64,000 nucleotides of DNA, taken from Halichondria panicea (Eukaryota > Porifera > Demospongiae > Suberitida > Halichondriidae). Shown piece by piece: positions 25,538-39,200 of this stretch (position 1 is the stretch's first letter; each line of letters starts with the position of its first letter). The stretch is taken from contig NC_087381.1 in assembly GCF_963675165.1 (NCBI RefSeq), positions 4,403,378-4,467,377 on the forward strand, in the 5' to 3' direction. Position numbers and translations under genes: made by a program. The notes under the pieces were generated by a model. It did no database searches, was not told the DNA's origin, and was given only the letters and a program-made list of their open reading frames with translations.

Positions 25538-25716
25538 AAAGCACCGCAGGTGCTGATACCTCGGTGGAGGTGTCAAAGCTACATAACATAAAGCTACTAC
25601 CGTATAGCACGAATTTTCTAGGGGCTGTGGGTTAGCAATCAGGCCTACACAAAAATTAAGTCCACGAAAATTGTTTGCTATAACGTGAAAGATTAATGGC
25701 GTGGCTTCTGGTAAAC
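25538..25716. repeat. Fragments of two MITE families
   Basis: 25538-25602 matches the left end of the CA-bearing MITE (gaaagcaccgcaggtgctga ... ctacataacataaagctact). It is cut by part of a TACCGTATAGCG-family element (ccgtatagcacgaattttct ... aagtccacgaaaatt) to about 25716. Confidence 0.75.
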
Positions 25717-25984
25717 TTTATTTAAATTAATTTATAGACAGGTTGTCTTTTGTTTGGAGGTATGTTTATGAAAGTAAATTTGGGGACGAAAGCATTTTCA
25801 GTACATGTATAGTGTATCACTTATATCTACTCTTGAGTGTAACATACATAATTATACATGCACATGCTAGTAAGTCTTGTCCCTTATAATTTTGAGCATT
25901 GTTTTTTGATCTGAGATTCCAACCAGCTGTGCATGTATACACACCTGCGGACACCTGGTGCACTTCTTAAATAGCAATCTATCA

Positions 25985-26438
25985 ATTTGGTACTCCATGG
26001 GGTTTTTATTTCCAATCACAAGGCATTCACATCAATGGAATAAGCCTTACTAACGGAAGGGTCGGAGCCAGAAAGCATATTTGGTCATTTGTTACTGGAG
26101 CTGATGCTATTGGTGCTAGCAGTGTTACATGTCCTTGCACTCGAACCGATCTGACCTGGGCTGGTACCGTCCCCGATTTTGTTGGTCAAAATTATTTCTG
26201 TGATACAGCTAACCATGACTACACAAGTGCTTATGGTGAAGATTTTTTTGACGATCCGTTGTGGGATGGAAATGGTTGTGCAGCGACTAGTAGCTGCTGT
26301 TGTTTCAACAGTCCTCCATGGTTTTGCACTGAACTACCCGAGTCGACTACGTACGATATTGAGTTACGGTTGTGTAGTGTACACTACACTCACGATAGCG
26401 ACTCGCTAATTGAGGTGGTGGAGCTTTATGTTAAATAG
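25985..26438 (+). pseudogene. Truncated tandem copy of the secreted protein's C-terminal domain
   Basis: From about 25988 to the TAG at 26436-26438 the frame is open for about 150 codons and matches the second half of the upstream gene's last exon (ARKHIWSFVTG, CPCTRTDLTWAG, DPLWDGNGC, CCCFNSPPWFC, EVVELYVK). All its cysteines are kept and many differences are silent. There is no ATG and no obvious splice acceptor. Upstream, 25725-25985 matches the intron after exon 3 of the first gene (23690-23905), not the expected exons. So this is a duplicated gene with an internal deletion running from that intron to mid-exon 5. It is probably a pseudogene, but a chimeric transcript cannot be excluded. 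Confidence 0.75.
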
Positions 26439-27291
26439 TTGCTATGCCGATTAGTATATAAGCTATATACTACTGTAGTATGAAAAATTATACGAATGTC
26501 TTGTATGATGTCATTGCTGCTAAAGTATTTACTGCTGGAATTTGAACTGTGTTCTCTATTCTTAATTGTTTGCATGGGTCTCAGAGGAGGATCGTCAGGG
26601 TCAAAAGGTCTTAATCATAAAGCTGCTTACGAGGATTTCAATTGAATTCCACTCAGCACTAGATCTATATGAGATTAATTAGAACAGCTCAGTTTGAGCA
26701 TGGACCTTATACCCTGAACGATCCTTGTATAGTATAAAGGTAAAGATCGATTTGTATTTGTTGTCAAACTGCGGCTAGATTTCAAGACACCTCTTATATG
26801 AATAGGGGCTTACTCCAGTCGTAGGAGTGACCTATAATTAATTCTATTTCACTCCACTCTTCTAGGTACGTAGCTCTAGCTCTGTAGTAGACTTTATAGT
26901 AATTCCTAAGCTAAGCTAAGTTCTCTCTTCTGGTAAGAGAAGACATTAGCTTAAGCTACAAGAACAAGACACATTGTGAGTACAAGTTCTATTAGACGTA
27001 GAGAAACCACCCATTTTAGATATCAAGTCTCTCATCCAACTACAACCGTCCACTTTTGCAGTGCTCTGTGCTATACTCTTACGGGCTGGTCCTCAATTCT
27101 ACTATTAAAAAGTGACAGTTGAAGAAATTGAATCAAGTAATCAAGAAATTGAGCAAGAAAGAACCTTATTGTTTCAGAACCACCCCTTTGATATGAAAAA
27201 GTGCTCTGTTTCTTGCATGGGGTCTATCCAAATCGACAGTAGCTATTGCTATATTGTGAGCAGAACAGTATCTAACTAGGTAAACTAAGGA
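26439..27291. other. Intergenic / 5' region of MCC
   Basis: No ORF is recognised. It should contain the promoter and 5' UTR of the plus-strand MCC gene. I see no TATA element or other site I would defend. Confidence 0.4.
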
Positions 27292-30200
27292 ATGGATGCG
27301 TACGACCATTATCGATTCTCTTTTGAGAGCTGCAAGAGCTACAAAGATGGAGCCGTCAGCCCGTAAGTCTACGAGTGTCTATGTGTCGCTAGTATGCGTA
27401 TGTGTAGAATCTACAAAGTTGGTTATATCAGAAGTATACTATCAACGAAGTGTGAGTTTGTCTGTAATGTGTTTTACTACATGTGCGTACTGCACTACAT
27501 GCACATTGTTCATGTACATGTAGATGTAATTTTCACCTCTTCCCCACACCCACTATTCTGTCACCATGTATTAAACTAGGTGTAGTGGTTCAGCATTGGC
27601 TTGTCTAGTCGATGTTGATGTTAACTGCTGTGTAGTGGAGAACCTTTTTGTGATTCACCATGATTCAGCATTTCAGTTTGCAAGTACACGTCTAGTATGA
27701 GGTGTACAAGTCTGAGCCTGTCTTAAACTGCGCTAATACTTTGAGCTTGACAGTTTGCAATTTGTTAGCTGCCTCAACTAATCTTGTAATAATTATTGTG
27801 CTAGTTAATGGGCAAATTGTATTACCTACGGCCTGGACATCCATTGTGCTTCTAACCCTAGTATAGCAAGGCCTAGCTTATTGGTATTTTCGAATAACAG
27901 AAAATTACACTTTCGACTGAATAAATACGTGTAGTAGTTCTTGTGTTGAATCTATCTCCCCTTTAATAGTGATTCTATGGAGCATGCTTTCACACGTATG
28001 CATGCAGTCAAGGCATAATACAATGTAACTCTGTGTTGCCAAGTTTAATCCTTTGTGGTTATTAATTCGTTGTTCAATACATTGTTAAGCTTTGTGTCAT
28101 TAATTACAATCAACTGCCCTACACTGGTGTTGGCTGGAATGTCACAATTAATGTGTATAAGATATAAAACTGCCAGCATTCCTCCCTGAGGCAATTTTGT
28201 GTTTACATTTCCTCTGTGGCTACCCACTGTTGTCACGATTCTTGTGTGAATATTGGCATGGACATAGTTTACCCTCAGGCAATTCAGTTTTTGACAGTGT
28301 GCATGAACGTACACACATGCATACATGACTATTGTGCATAACTATTCCAGTTACATTGAGTTGAACACAGATCGTTTCTAAGGTGTAGATTACCCATTTT
28401 GAGTAAGTATTACATAAACAAAATTCTGTGCAGTACTCAATGTGTTTTTCCACTCCTCCCAGTGTGTCAATGCAGTAGATGCTCATTAGATGTTTCCATT
28501 TGTGTAATACAATAGCTAGGTTTGTTAAAATGGTCTTACGTTTCAGTTTTGATGTTTTAGTGCACAAGCTCATGTTTATATTTTGCCTGCAGCTTGTGTG
28601 TGTTTACTGACCACATGACACACAGTGTGGCTGTTGTGGTTTAGGATACGAACACACATAGATTTAATTTGTGGTCAATCACCGTGAAGTACACTCCTAT
28701 TAAAAGTATGTCGCTAGACATTTGAATTTGTTTAGGAAGATATTATTAGAGGAGGCGAGACATGTACCCCATGCTGTAACCAAGGCTACACCATTAAGTA
28801 CGATTTTATACGTAATATTATGTTGCATTATCTTAAATAGAGCATTGAGAGTTGAGATACTCCTCGGCATTGATTGTATACACAGCTGGACACTCTCTCT
28901 ACCCCTCCTTAAAACTGTCTGTTTGTTGAGATTCCATAAATACCTGTGAATTATTCATTGTCTGAATTCAATCAAGTAATTGCTTTAATTCAGATCGAAT
29001 TTTCCGTTTGATTTTGAATAGATCGGCTATTGTGTGTTGTTGCCTAACAACCATTGTTCTCATGAAAGAATGATGACTTAATTATACCAAATTCATAAAA
29101 ATGGGTTCTTGCAAAAATCAATCAAGAACATAATTATGTACAACGTACATGTACATCGACCTTACGCAGGTGTAATTATGGCTCGTGCTTGATCTACATG
29201 TAAGTGCAAGTTTAAGCCCTTTATAGAGATGGCCGAGTAGAGTGACCTACATGTTTGTTTGGTAAAGTGGCAGTCGTGAATTCCATTGCTGAACTTTGAT
29301 CAGAGTGTACTTGTATCCCCCATTTCCTGTGTTGAGCTGAACTTTGCATACGGTTGGCAGAAATGATATGATCTCTCTTACACATGCAAGCACATGCAAG
29401 CACATGCAAGCACATAATTGTGTACATGTACATGCATGTACAGTAACTATTACATTCTCAGAGTGTGGGAATGTTGTTGTTAAACATGTGTTCACTTGCT
29501 GTACTTCTTTTATATAAAGCTTGCTAATGTATTCATCTAGTGTGGGGGGGGGGGGGCTGGGGTGAACCTTCCCCCCCCCCCCAAAATGCTCATCTTCCCC
29601 CCCAAAATGTTTGTATAATAATGACATCATCACATTATTACTCTCTAAGATGTGCAATACGTAACTAGATCTACTGTGATGCACTAGCATGTAATAGGGG
29701 GTGTGGTCAACAAATGTGGGAGTGGCCAAACATTTTGCGGTGTGCGTAAACCTTCCCCCCAAACTTTTAATCCTAGATGAAACCCTGGTATTGTTGTATT
29801 AATTTTGTGTAGCTTAATTGTCACTTGGTGTTTTGAGTTTATAGTGTACATACATCACTGTATTATACACATGTGCTTCAATAGAGCGCCTCCAAATAAG
29901 GGACACTGTAGAAAATAATACAAATAACAGCTAGTACTTCCATTTCCCAAAATATACCTACCCTGATTGAAGTGTGACCAAAGGACTTATTGCCTTGAAA
30001 CATTGCCCCCAATGTGTCACCTACGCTGTGAGTGTGGTTTCCCTGTACTGTATTAGGTAACCTCTTGAGACTTAATTTTTGGCAGTCCACGTTTGGGCAT
30101 GGCTTGTATGAACACACTTTTATGCACTTAGTCTGGCGTACATGTGTAGGCATGGTTACGGTGTGTATGTACATGTACTTATGCAGTTGGCTAATTAGTG

Positions 30201-33200
30201 CCAGGTGTGCCCTAAGCGTTGGTTGCTTGTTGACGATTGTTGCCCAACAGTTGAAATTATATTGTACATACAGTATTATTAGGAGTGTGTATGTGTTATG
30301 TGTTTATGCATACTCTTTACACCGTGGCCTCTTAATCGGGGACGACCCTAGTACATGTACGTAGCCGTAAGTTTAATATTCCTTTTCTCAGCCACAGTAG
30401 TGACCAAATATACTTTCGTTTGTATGCACACAGTTCACAACTCCCCCACACGCATAATTATGTATGTCTTGCTATTAAGATGATTAGGCTAAGTGGTCGA
30501 TCAGCATTGATTAAGTTGACCAACAGTACGTACATGTACTGCTGTAATACACTAAGAGGTGGCCTAGCTGCTAACACGCTATGGAGGTTTAGAGGACGTT
30601 TAATTAACTTGTCTGTATTAAGACCGTGACCACAATTAATACACTGGTTCTTCTGTATAATGTATCAGTACAGTAGGTGTACTTGTACACAGTGTTAATT
30701 GTGTTGTGGTGTGGCGATATTTAATATTCTTGTTGGCTGTTTTGTGGGTTTGTACTATCAAAACTCAAATGTAAAGTGATATACATAATGAGTCTGAATG
30801 CACTCGAATGACATTGTACAGTAGCATGTGTTATTCATTGAATCATTGGCCTTCGTAAATAAATACAGATCCAGGATTCTTAAGGGGGGTAATTCGCCCC
30901 CCCCTCCCCCCCCTCGGATCTGGGAGATTCAGTAATAGACATGTTGTACTACTATAATTATAACTTGTGAGCTGAAATTGCGCCAGAATTGACCTAAGGC
31001 CCTCAAATATTCAAAATATTCCGGAGAAGCATGCTCCCCCTACATATTTTGCCCAATTTGCCCCCTCTTACCCAAAATCTTGGATTCAGCCCTGACTGAG
31101 CTATATGTCTTTGTTTTTGATTGCTCATAACCATACACATAAATTATTGTTAGATGTCCTTAGATTATTATTAACCTCTCCCTCCAGTAACGACTTTGCT
31201 CGTGTCTGTAATCGCTACAAGCTCAACTACAAGGTGGTGATGGAGTATGTCGGTACAGATGGCGAGGGATGCTTCTCACTCGACTCCTTCATCCACTACC
31301 TGAAGAAATGTCAGTCCCACTCGTACACGAACCACGTACCCTCAGGGCATTCATCGCATGCTCACGACGTTGATAGTTACGTACGGTCGACTAGCCCCCC
31401 TCCCTACAGACCACCTTCTGCTAGCAAAGTCGGCAGGCAGTCAGTACACTCAGGTGAGGAAGTTCATAACTGCATAATCGATGGCTCGCTGATTTAATTC
31501 AACCCACTGTTGTACTTGTAGGTCTCTAGTTTATACGCTGCACCTAATTATTTTGGTATGAGGTAAAATGGAAGTGTGTCCTTTTTCTATGGCTATGTAG
31601 TAAACATAATTAGGAAGCCTAGCTCTAGAGCACTCTAGAATAGACGGTTCTCAAACATTTTTTCAGTGCTGTGGAAACTATTCGTAGTGAATAGTATTGG
31701 CAGAGTTGTTGTGTCCGAGTAAGTGGGAGCATTGTAGCCACAGCAGTAGCTTCCAACTCTGGGCTTTTACAAACCTAATTGCACACAGAACTGGGTGTCT
31801 TTCAACTCACCACAGGGGGTAACACCAAAGGAGCTTAAAATTATTAGTATAATCTTATTATAAGTTCTAGTGAATAGCCTGCGTGTAGGATAGAATGAGG
31901 AGTGATTCGATAGCTGAAGAGGAATCGGGCTAGTTTGGTGTTTGGTCCGTAGTGAACACTAAGTGGCTTTACGGAGATACTGTTTGAATGTATAGACAAG
32001 GTATAATTATACAGAATATGTTTCTGGTGAAAAACCTTTGTGAATGAGCCAAATCAGCCGAAAAATTGACCCTTTGCATCTAACTATTGCGTTCTGGCAA
32101 GAATCGTATGTAATATAGTTACTGTAATAGTACTACAGGTTTTGCGATTTTATTTTTACAAATTGATTAACCCTTGCAAAGTTCACATAATTATGTTTGA
32201 TGCTCGCCAAACATTCTAGTAATTAATACGGTACATGTACAACGTATGTTAGAGTTTTTTTTGGCTTTTTTCACTATGATATCTTACTTGTGTGTGTTAG
32301 GAATGTCCCACAACCACACTCGCTCTGGGAGTGGCCGCTATCCCGTCTCACCGGAGAACGGGGACATGAATGAAGACCACGGAGTACGAAGAACAAGAAC
32401 ACCAGATGTGAGTGTGAGTGTGTGTGAGGTGGGAGTTGTGTGAGGAATGTGTGGGTGTGAGGGTGGTGTACACATGTACTGTATGTATTGTCTGTGAATT
32501 TTAGGTCACTATACTCAATCACATGTAGTCGCTTTGAATAACAGTTTTTCACTGTAATACCCTAGCTACTGCAACATGTATTTATAATTATGTACGTAGA
32601 TAGTATAAACTATTATGCTCTTTTAGTATTTCTGTAGGATTAATACTACATGTATTATACAGTGTACATGTGCAGCTTTACTTGAGTACTCGTACATTAG
32701 TAACAAAAGCTCATAAAAAGCCTTTTTCAAATTGTGTGTTTTAAATGCAAGCAGTGCACAATCCTCTGTATAGTGCACACGGTGATGTGTGTACGAGAAT
32801 GCATTTGGAAGTTAGTTAAATTGATTAGGCTGTGGTATTGTTTGTTGACAGTCCACTAACAGTGGGAGGTGAGTGGGAGTGTTAGGGGTATTCATTATTT
32901 TGAATTCGTTAGAAACGTTTGCCTACTGTTGAATAATTACATTTCACCACTTTTCTTTTCAGAGAGTCGGTTAAAATTGCATTATAGCATGCACGTGCAT
33001 TCTAGGTGTTAGTTGTCCCTTACTTGTCACACCAACGGCTTAATTGTGGGAAGGTCTACAGCTATTGTGTGTGCTCACGTTCATAATTGAATTTTAGAGT
33101 GGCCTCCCATTGTCAAGCAATCGAGCTTTACAATGGGTGCCATAATTGATTGAAATTCTTGTTTTGACGAGCTATAAGTTTTCTCATAATATATATGTGT

Positions 33201-36200
33201 GTTAACGTGGATGCACTATGATAATTTTGCCGTGGGAACTATCTGACACATGCACAGTATTCATATAAAACTTCTCACATGCTTGCCCTAAAGTGGAGCC
33301 TCTAATAAGGAACACTTTGGGGCTGGTTTAATAGCTGTCCTTTGCGAGAAGGTTACAAACACTATAGAGTATAATAATGTACATGTACCTAGAGCAGGTC
33401 AATACAGCACCAAAATTAATGGAAATCACATGAATATTAAATGTGAAAATATGAAGACATTGAAAGTTTTAACAGCCTAAATATTTCACTGCCTCTGCTA
33501 ACGTGTGTATACATACTTGTAACAATTAAATTGTAAAGATTGAGAATTGGAGAACAAAGATTAAAGAGTAGGTGAGAGCTAGTGAGGAAGACAAGGGGAG
33601 AGCGGGAACAAAGAGGAGGAGAGCGGGGGACTTCGGGGAAGAGAGTGCGAAAGAGTAGAATAATAGAGAGTGTGGGAGAATGAGAATAAGGAATATACAC
33701 GATAACATACTTTAACAAGCTCCGTAGAATTATTATTCATTAGCTCCTCCCCCATCGGCAGCTGTGTGTACGTCTGTCCTCCCTCTGTCTGTTGCCTCGT
33801 TATGGATAGTTTTAAGCATAATATTTAGTAAAGTACGCGTTACGGTGCAGATTGCTTATATAAGCAAGCATATAAAGGCAAATGTTTTCTTTATAGCTAT
33901 AACATGTATACGTGTAGTATTGACATTCCATTAATCATCTTTAGTCAATGTTCATTTATCGAAGCATAATGTACATGTACATTACAAGTGACAGTGAAAA
34001 TTGTGGTTTTGCTCTGTCCCTAAAAGACTCGATCACCACCCAGTTCCCAGGGCTCAGTCAATACCATAGAGACTATCAAAGTGAATCACTCTTTGCTCTT
34101 TGCATATCACGATTGACCTGTCCCCACATCAAAGCATCAACTTCCTACGTCTGTCACCTGTTTAATTAGCAGCAGCTGCTAGTAATTAATTGCTGAAACT
34201 AAACAAAGCTTCGGTATTTAAAAAATTAAATGCTTGGAACTTACCCTGCATGTGTGTGGTTAAGTTGTGTAGTCTGTAATATGAACGTGTACCTTCATGT
34301 ACATGTACATGCAATAAGTAGTATGCAACTACACGCGCAACTACATGTTCATAATTATAGAAGTCCTATACATTGTGTATGCATGCATAATTATAACTGC
34401 TTGTATTATCTTTGGGAGAGAGTATACATGTAGGTGGTCGTAAATAGGAAACCTAGTACTAACATTATGCTACAAGGTGGGGTAACGAACACATGTAAGA
34501 GGGGTGCCACCATAATTGCATTTCTAGAACTCACAAATATCTGTACTTTGATCCCACAAGTTTGTTGAACAAGCCTAAAATGGACAATTAAGTACAACCT
34601 GTGTTGTAGGCATGATCTCAGCCTAGTTAGGTCAAAACGCTAGTACAGTATGTATTGTAGAGATCATATAAGAGGGTGCTATGAATTGCATTCGCAGGGT
34701 GCAAGCATTTGCCCTTTGACCTTTGAGGAGGAGTGTCCATTTATCTGCATAAACAAGACGACTTTATCACCTCTATTTTTGTGTACAGATTAATTCCGAG
34801 CATAGTTTTGTAGTCTAGTTACAGGCATCACATCTACATGTAGTATATAAAAGACAGCCTCGAAAATGTTACTTGGTTGTACATGTACATGCAAAATCTG
34901 CAAAAATACCTTTTTTCGTGGGCCTCACTCCAGCACATGACTGTTCACGCTCAGTTAGTCACAGACATAACATTGTGTGTGTGGTCAATGTTTGTCCCTC
35001 TTACACACCATACTTGTCTATGCATGCCGGAAATTTATAAATTGTTTTCGTAAAGTGTTATATAATCAGCTTTCACTTCAAAGGAAAGACTAAAACTGAA
35101 TTTTTCAAATCAACGGCTCATAAAACCGTAATGCAACTCTGAAGTATTACCTTACAGCCTAGCCTGATGGTCGTTGCTGGGCGTTGTTCATTTGGGGGAC
35201 TATAATCTCAGGTCAAACAAAAGATACATGTACATGTACGGTATCAGTGTACAGTGAGGCGCCTGTCTATTTATGGTTACCCCATAGGCTCTATAATACA
35301 GCCAAGTTACTGTGTAGCGTGTGTGTTTCAATCTCTGTAACTCAGCCATTCTTGATCTTCCCAGAGGTGACCATTATAGACGGACAGGTGCCACTGGACA
35401 ATGCTAGAAAATTGTGTAGAAGTGTGAATTCCTTATTAATTAGGACACATCAATAAACAGGACACTTTCTATAGGTCCCAAAAGTATTTGCTTAAAAGTG
35501 CTATACATGTAGGTTAAGATAAATTATTACGTGTTATTACATCGGTGTACAATGTATGTGAGGCCTGCATCTTGGCTCGCTTCATTTGTCAAGCAATTGC
35601 TTGTATTTTTGTAATTGCACTTTCATTGCCTTAAAAAAATTTTCAAATTTGAATATGATGGTTCGACGCACAGGTTTAGGCAGGTGTATTATGCGCTGTT
35701 ACAACAATAGTTGAATCATCTGAAGCAAGGTGTGGTAAGCATTGTAATAACAATTCATCATTTTTGGAAGAAATGCTTAAAATTCACTTTATAACGTTCG
35801 GTAATGTGTACATTTTTCGTACATTTTCCCAAATTAGGTTTGAATAGTAATAGCTAGCACTTTGTACATAATTATGTGGTAATTGACATAGTTTATGAAT
35901 GCGATTCTTCTATGTTTGTTGGTGGTGCTAATTTGACCAATCAGACCTCATTTATCTTGATTGTGTGGGGGGAGGCTCTTGTATGTATTGCGTACATTCC
36001 GGCTAGGTAGTGGTCTCTATGAGAAGTACATGTATTAATCTCTTAACACTCAAGGCAATCTATCGCCTCTGTTAAAGTTGTCCCAAAATTATTGTATCAG
36101 TTTAATAATTAATATTAAGAAATTTAAACAGTCTTTCTTCCGTGTGTTAGCACATTGTACAATGTAACACAATAACAAGCTTGTGTACATTGATTTATGA

Positions 36201-39200
36201 CCCCTGTATCGAACTTGCAATTCCTTAATTACCCTAGTTGTCACTTCATTACCATATATGGTCAATGTTGCTCCGTGCATTGGCTAACCTTTCTAGCCGG
36301 AGTCCGAGCACTTAAAATGAATGCCAACTTTTCACTAATGTCACACGAGGCCAGCTCATCACAGTGTCTAGCTCTATAGGTTTACGTCCGTGTGATTGTC
36401 TTGTCGTAGCTTATATCCACTTGGCAACTTGAGTAATTAATTTTCTTAACGACGTGATAATGAATTCTTTGTCAGCACACTGTACATTATTGGATGCGTT
36501 TCTGCAACACGCCCTTGGGGTCTGTCCTGCATAAATTCTTTTAGTGGTGGGGCTCCCTGAAACCACTTATAATCTGGACCAAGGGTCTCGTCTCAACTTA
36601 ATAGAAGCACGTACATGCATGTATACGTAGAAATTAATCCCTGAATAGGACACCTCATCAGTAAACAGGAATTTTTCAATGTCCCAGAAGTGTACAGTCT
36701 AGTCAATGTTGTCTCTTTTCGTTCTCGTCCCACACATTCCGGTATTAATTACGATAACAAGGAGTTATTGATTGTCTGTAAACACTTGTGTGTGGCCGAC
36801 TTGTGTGTGTGTGTGGCGGAGGGGGTTGCATGATATTGATGGATGCATAAAAGCACGTCTTGTATAAATGTGTGTTTTGTAGTCAGTTTTATGATTCGAT
36901 AATTCCTTTAATAGTGTGTACACAGCACCATACATGTACAATCATAATTATAAGGGCGGTCCAGACTCTCTTTATATTGATTTATATGAAATCTCTGAAC
37001 GAGTCCTTTATTCTGTTACTCTGAATCAATGCATACTTGGATTATAGTACATGTAGTTACATTGTACATGCATGTGCAGCCAATTTACTCAGTTTAGTGT
37101 AATTGTGCTGTCGTGAGAAAAATGTTAAGCACGCTGTTTGATAATCTATAGCATCAGTGAGCGCATTGCTAAGAGGTAGACTCAACTAGTAATTTAACGG
37201 TACATAGATTTTAATTCGTTTATGGGATGGATTCAGAGTTGCAGTTTGCTTACGTTTGGTAGTTTTTACAATTTGCTTTTAATTCTTTAATTTGCATATT
37301 GGGGGAGGTGTTCCTAAAAAAACTGCTAAAAATGACTTCATAGTGTACCAATAGTCTAATTAGCATGAAAATAATCAAATTAGTGTAGTCCATTCAAGCT
37401 AGTGAAGGTGGGTGGAATGTTCGAATTTCATCCGTGGTCCAACCTGTCTGAGTAGTGTTCACTGTCTGCCTCGATCATTTTTGAGCTTTTTAATTGCTCT
37501 TTGTACATGTCTAAAACCAAAGGCGTATACGCCCTTGCTAAAACATTGTATTTTGTGGGGCATTGATGTCCAGTAAAGTTTCACCCAAAGCCTACAAGGC
37601 ATGATACATGTATACATAAAGCGAGTATTGCCTGGCTAAGTACTCCTAGTAAGGATTTACATAAAGTTTCGCTAAGCATTGCTTTCTCGGGAGGTGGTTG
37701 TATTGGCCACAATGATATCGCTATGTATACATGAGGGTGGGGCTAGAAGAGGCTCCTATAGAACTAATTATTGTAACCTAGTAGCAGTAGCAAGGTGGAG
37801 TTGTACGTGTGTTACCACAGTGATGTGGGCATGTTTCTGTTTGCCCTTTGTCAGCTAAACATCCTCCGCTATTTTCCCATGCCCTAAAATCCAATAAATT
37901 GCACGCTTACTGAATCTATTTTAGAGCTTTGAATTTCTCCTCCTCACGATTATCATAAATATTCATCTATTTGTGTTTTTTGATCTGCTTATGTTGCATT
38001 CCAATTCTCACTCACAAAAGTACCTTGGCAGTTGTGCTATGAATGTCATTATTTGTTCTTTGAATGTCATTAAGACCATCCGTTTATGCAAAGAGTCTCC
38101 CCTGTTCAATCACTGGAGCGTGTCCTCCCCCACTCCACCCTCGGGACAACCTGACTACAACCTCTTCCTATTGTGAATACACACTCATTCTATGAATACA
38201 TTGTTTTACGTACTGGAGAAACTATAGCGCCATTATAATTATAGCGTGCTGCTTTGGTTACGTATTATACCTGCCCTTGGCCTTCTAAAAACATACCTCG
38301 CTGACCTCCCTAATTTAAAGAGACTACCTCTCTATTGAGACCACTCAGTGCTGCCCCAAAAGAGACTACCTCTCTATTGAGACCACTCACGCTATTGACC
38401 TCCCTAAAGAGACCACTTCTCTATTGTTGAAACCACTCTTAAAGGCCCTACACGCGGAGGTGGTCACCTTATTGAATAGTTTCATGACTGAACACCAATT
38501 AGTAGTTTTAGTCCCTGTGTGAAGTGTTTGTTCAACTATTGTTACTCCCATAAGCTGTTTTTATAGGCACTCTTTGATGTACCCCAGTGCTCTTTAGTGT
38601 CCAGATACACTGTTTGTCTTGGAGTTGAATTCCATCAAGAACCTTTCGAAGTGTCCTAATTATAAGGGGTTCTCTTATTTCGGAGAGCTTGTGTTTAGAG
38701 AGGATTCTACTCCATTTATTATTTCTACAACAGAGCTTTAGTTTGAACTTAGCATGCAGTGAACATGCAAATGTAATTATTATTTCAGTTCTGAATTTCT
38801 AAACCCATAATTGTGAATGAGGTAGGCAGGCAGGTGTCAGTCGCTGTGTGTCATTAACTCTCAGACAATCAGTGCATTCTGGAATGATAGTAGCTTATTG
38901 ATTGCTTACGTGCAAAAGAAGGGCCTGGTAGCGGAATTGCCGTACATGTACATGTATAAAATCAGGTAAAAGTTGTATTACTACTGTACGTTACAGTACA
39001 TGTAACATTTCTGCTGTATATATAAATAGAACTGTCTCTTACAACCTTTAGGTAATAGGTCGATTGGCTCCATCATGTTAAATGACTTTTTCCTGAAATG
39101 ATCCCTTTTCTCCATACATGTATTTCACATAATTATGCCTCAATAAGATAGACATCTTAAACACTCCTTAACACCTCTACAGAACTTCCTGTCACCTGAA

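Larger units (their letters stand above)
27363..31187 (+). other. MCC intron 1
   Basis: 3.8 kb without a convincing exon. It contains a G-run/C-run region (29530-29770) and an inverted-repeat fragment with C-runs (30870-31095), plus several tacatgta/acatgcaagc tandem words near 29390-29440. Confidence 0.6.
32408..39182 (+). other. MCC intron 3 (6.8 kb)
   Basis: No coding exon is convincing. Contents: a polypurine tract at 33536-33688, a short tandem repeat at 38317-38438, many palindromic acatgtac words, and otherwise AT-rich unique-looking sequence. Confidence 0.6.

Noticed and set aside
26179-26409. A 76-codon ORF in the truncated tandem copy
   Set aside because: It is in the wrong frame; the conserved domain is read in the frame that is open from about 25988 to 26438.
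29390-29440. Direct repeats acatgcaagc as a CRISPR-like array
   Set aside because: Only ten-base units in direct tandem without spacers, in an animal intron; a simple tandem repeat.
37973-38176. Possible alternative MCC exon (ends NHWSVSSPTPPSGQPDYNL)
   Set aside because: It looks protein-like and follows an AG, but would end the protein early and has no counterpart in MCC. Kept out without transcript data.
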